DNA of 64,000 bases from Acidobacteriota bacterium. Its GTDB lineage: Bacteria > Acidobacteriota > Terriglobia > Bryobacterales > Bryobacteraceae. Shown in pieces: positions 62,786-64,000 of this stretch. Under the pieces are notes generated by a model that worked only from the letters and a program-made list of their open reading frames with translations, ran no database searches and was not told the DNA's origin. A program made the translations under genes and the position numbers. The DNA lies in the NCBI GenBank assembly GCA_016213775.1, contig JACQZR010000072.1, positions 1 through 64,000 on the forward strand. The letters are read 5' to 3'. The first letter of the stretch is position 1. Every line of letters begins with the position of its first letter.

Positions 62786-63657
62786 CTATAGTGCCCCGTC
62801 ATCGTGCTGAAGTAGACGTCTTCCAGGTCCGGCTCCACCGGCTCGAACCCCGCCCCGGGTGCCGTCGTGCTGTGGACGCGCACCACGGTGCGTCCCGCGA
62901 GGAGCTTGGTCGAGATGACCGAATGCGCTCGTCTTATCTCGTCGAGCCCCGTCTTCTCAATCACCCGCTGCCAGATCCGTCCACGCATCGCCGCGACCGC
63001 CTGCAGAGGCTCGGCTTCAAGCAAGATCGTACCCTTGCTGATGATCGCCAGCCGGCTGCACAATTCCGACACATCGTCGACGATGTGCGTGGAGAGAATC
63101 ACGACGGCGTCCTCCCCCAACTCGCTGAGCAGGTTCAGAAAGCGCACGCGCTCGGCGGGATCGAGGCCCGCAGTCGGCTCGTCGACGATGATCAGCTTCG
63201 GGTCCCCCAGCAGCGCGACCGCGACGCCAAACCGCTGGCGCATCCCTCCGGAGTAACCACCGAGCTTCTTGTTCCGCACCTCATACAGATTGGTCTGATG
63301 CAGGAGCGCATCCACGATTTCCCTGCGCGACCGCCGATTGGTGATGCCCTTGAGCACTGCGAAGTGCTCGAGCAGTTGCGCGCCGGTCACTTTCGGGTAG
63401 ACCCCAAACTCCTGCGGAAGATAGCCGAGCGTCTCGCGCACCTTTTCCTTCTGCCGCAGCACGTCGATATCGCCGAAGCGGATCGAGCCCTGGTCAGGCT
63501 CCTGCAGAGTGGCGATCATCCGCATCAGCGTGGACTTGCCGGCGCCATTCGGACCGAGCAGCCCGAACATGCCGCGAGGGATTGTCAGCGTGACGTCCTT
63601 CAGGGCATGAACCCCGTTGGCGTAGGTCTTTGAGAGGTTCCGAATCTGGATCTCCAT
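62782..63657 (-). CDS. ABC transporter ATP-binding protein
   Basis: From the ATG at 63657 the protein has 291 aa. It has Walker A GPNGAGKST (35-43), signature YSGGMRQR (135-142), Walker B LIIVDEP (155-161) and switch His191. The C-terminal extension (about 215-291) is typical of ABC-2 exporters of the Nod/CcmA type. It is coupled upstream (TGATG) to a membrane protein gene and downstream (ATGA) to the permease-peptidase. It energises that permease; the substrate is unknown. A longer frame to 63774 lies inside the upstream gene and was rejected. Confidence 0.95.
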   Translation of the reverse strand: MEIQIRNLSKTYANGVHALKDVTLTIPRGMFGLLGPNGAGKSTLMRMIATLQEPDQGSIRFGDIDVLRQKEKVRETLGYLPQEFGVYPKVTGAQLLEHFAVLKGITNRRSRREIVDALLHQTNLYEVRNKKLGGYSGGMRQRFGVAVALLGDPKLIIVDEPTAGLDPAERVRFLNLLSELGEDAVVILSTHIVDDVSELCSRLAIISKGTILLEAEPLQAVAAMRGRIWQRVIEKTGLDEIRRAHSVISTKLLAGRTVVRVHSTTAPGAGFEPVEPDLEDVYFSTMTGHYR

Positions 63658-64000
63658 CAAGCCCGCCGGCCCTCCCGGTGCCGGAATGCGGCCGCCAACA
63701 GAGTTACGAGACCGGCGCCCATCCAGAGCAGGGTGGCCGTCGCCCACTGCCCGGCATCCGGCAACGCCCGCCACACCTCTACTCTGTCGCCAGTCGTGAG
63801 CGTCGCTTCGATGTTGAGGAATGTGGTCCTCGCGGTGAGCAGCGCATCCAACCCGTACGGTCCTTCAAACACGGACTCCAGCAGGGGCTCAAAGCCCAGC
63901 CACACGCCATTCGCTGCCTCGCCAACGCCGGAGACGACATAGAAACCGATCACGCTCCCAACAATCCACCGCAGGGGGTGACGCGTCCCCAGCCCGAGAG
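63657..64000 (-). CDS. Membrane protein of the ABC operon (5' end outside window)
   Basis: The frame is open to the right edge, so the N-terminus is missing; at least 113 codons are inside the window. Visible features are a membrane helix near the cut end (LRWIVGSVIGFYVVSGVGEA), an extracytoplasmic stretch of about 60 residues, and a C-terminal helix (ATATLLWMGAGLVTLLAAAF) ending with a basic tail. Its stop overlaps the ATPase start by one base. It may be a further subunit of this ABC system; the family is not recognised. Confidence 0.7.
   Translation of the reverse strand, partial: LGLGTRHPLRWIVGSVIGFYVVSGVGEAANGVWLGFEPLLESVFEGPYGLDALLTARTTFLNIEATLTTGDRVEVWRALPDAGQWATATLLWMGAGLVTLLAAAFRHREGRRA

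Overview
The window is a GC-rich bacterial chromosome segment of about 64 kb that looks like Acidobacteriota, most likely the Bryobacterales ('Candidatus Solibacter'-type). That assignment is inferred from gene families typical of the group: two orphan MacB/FtsX-like permeases (ADOP type), one with an adjacent PadR gene; an Oar-like TonB-dependent receptor next to TPR and CRTAC1/ASPIC-UnbV genes; membrane-anchored winged-helix/TolB propeller regulators; an SBBP-propeller/PKD secreted protein; an ECF sigma factor paired with a Ser/Thr kinase-TPR protein; and menaquinone synthesis by the futalosine route (mqnE). No rRNA, tRNA, IS element or CRISPR array was recognised.

Region 1 (1-8.0 kb) is a redox-enzyme locus. 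On the minus strand lie a plant-type tyrosinase/polyphenol oxidase, a LodA/GoxA-like oxidase carrying the Cys and Trp expected to form cysteine tryptophylquinone, a 123-aa unknown, and a LodB-like flavoprotein cut by the window edge. Divergent from them are a cupredoxin-Ig protein with a good sigma-70 promoter and a Tat-exported multicopper oxidase. Region 2 (8.0-13.3 kb) holds a hicAB pair whose hicA has an internal amber codon, an msrQ without msrP, an HNH nuclease, and an ECF sigma/Ser-Thr kinase-TPR pair. Region 3 (13.3-22.6 kb) has secreted or envelope proteins (PEGA, YCF48-like), a GAF protein, a second ECF sigma/anti-sigma operon, and a 1352-aa hybrid histidine kinase.

Region 4 (22.6-26.8 kb) is a bufferin-type copper-peptide (RiPP) operon: bufA-like precursor, DUF692 (MNIO) bufB, DUF2063 bufC and doxX, divergent from an ECF sigma/anti-sigma pair. 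Region 5 (26.8-30.6 kb) holds the UbiA/MqnP-like and MqnE genes, a DUF4143 ATPase and bacterioferritin. Region 6 (30.6-37.9 kb) holds an orphan FtsX-type permease fused to GAF and SpoIIE/RsbU phosphatase domains, an exported truncated haemoglobin, and a PadR regulator with a perfect palindromic operator followed by a second ADOP permease.

Region 7 (38-47.7 kb) is a same-strand series: Oar-like receptor, TPR protein, CRTAC1 propeller, ceramidase-like hydrolase and a Tat-exported DegT-type aminotransferase. Region 8 (48-57.6 kb) has an SBBP/PKD secreted protein and three tandem paralogous ToxR-like winged-helix/TolB regulators behind a promoter with GTCAAC repeats. Region 9 (57.8-64 kb) has a two-domain VOC protein, a truncated GntR protein with a VOC-like tail, and an ABC operon whose permease is fused to an M1 metallopeptidase. 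Three intergenic spots (8.1, 18.35 and 47.7-48.0 kb) carry related clusters of short hairpins, apparently one dispersed repeat family.
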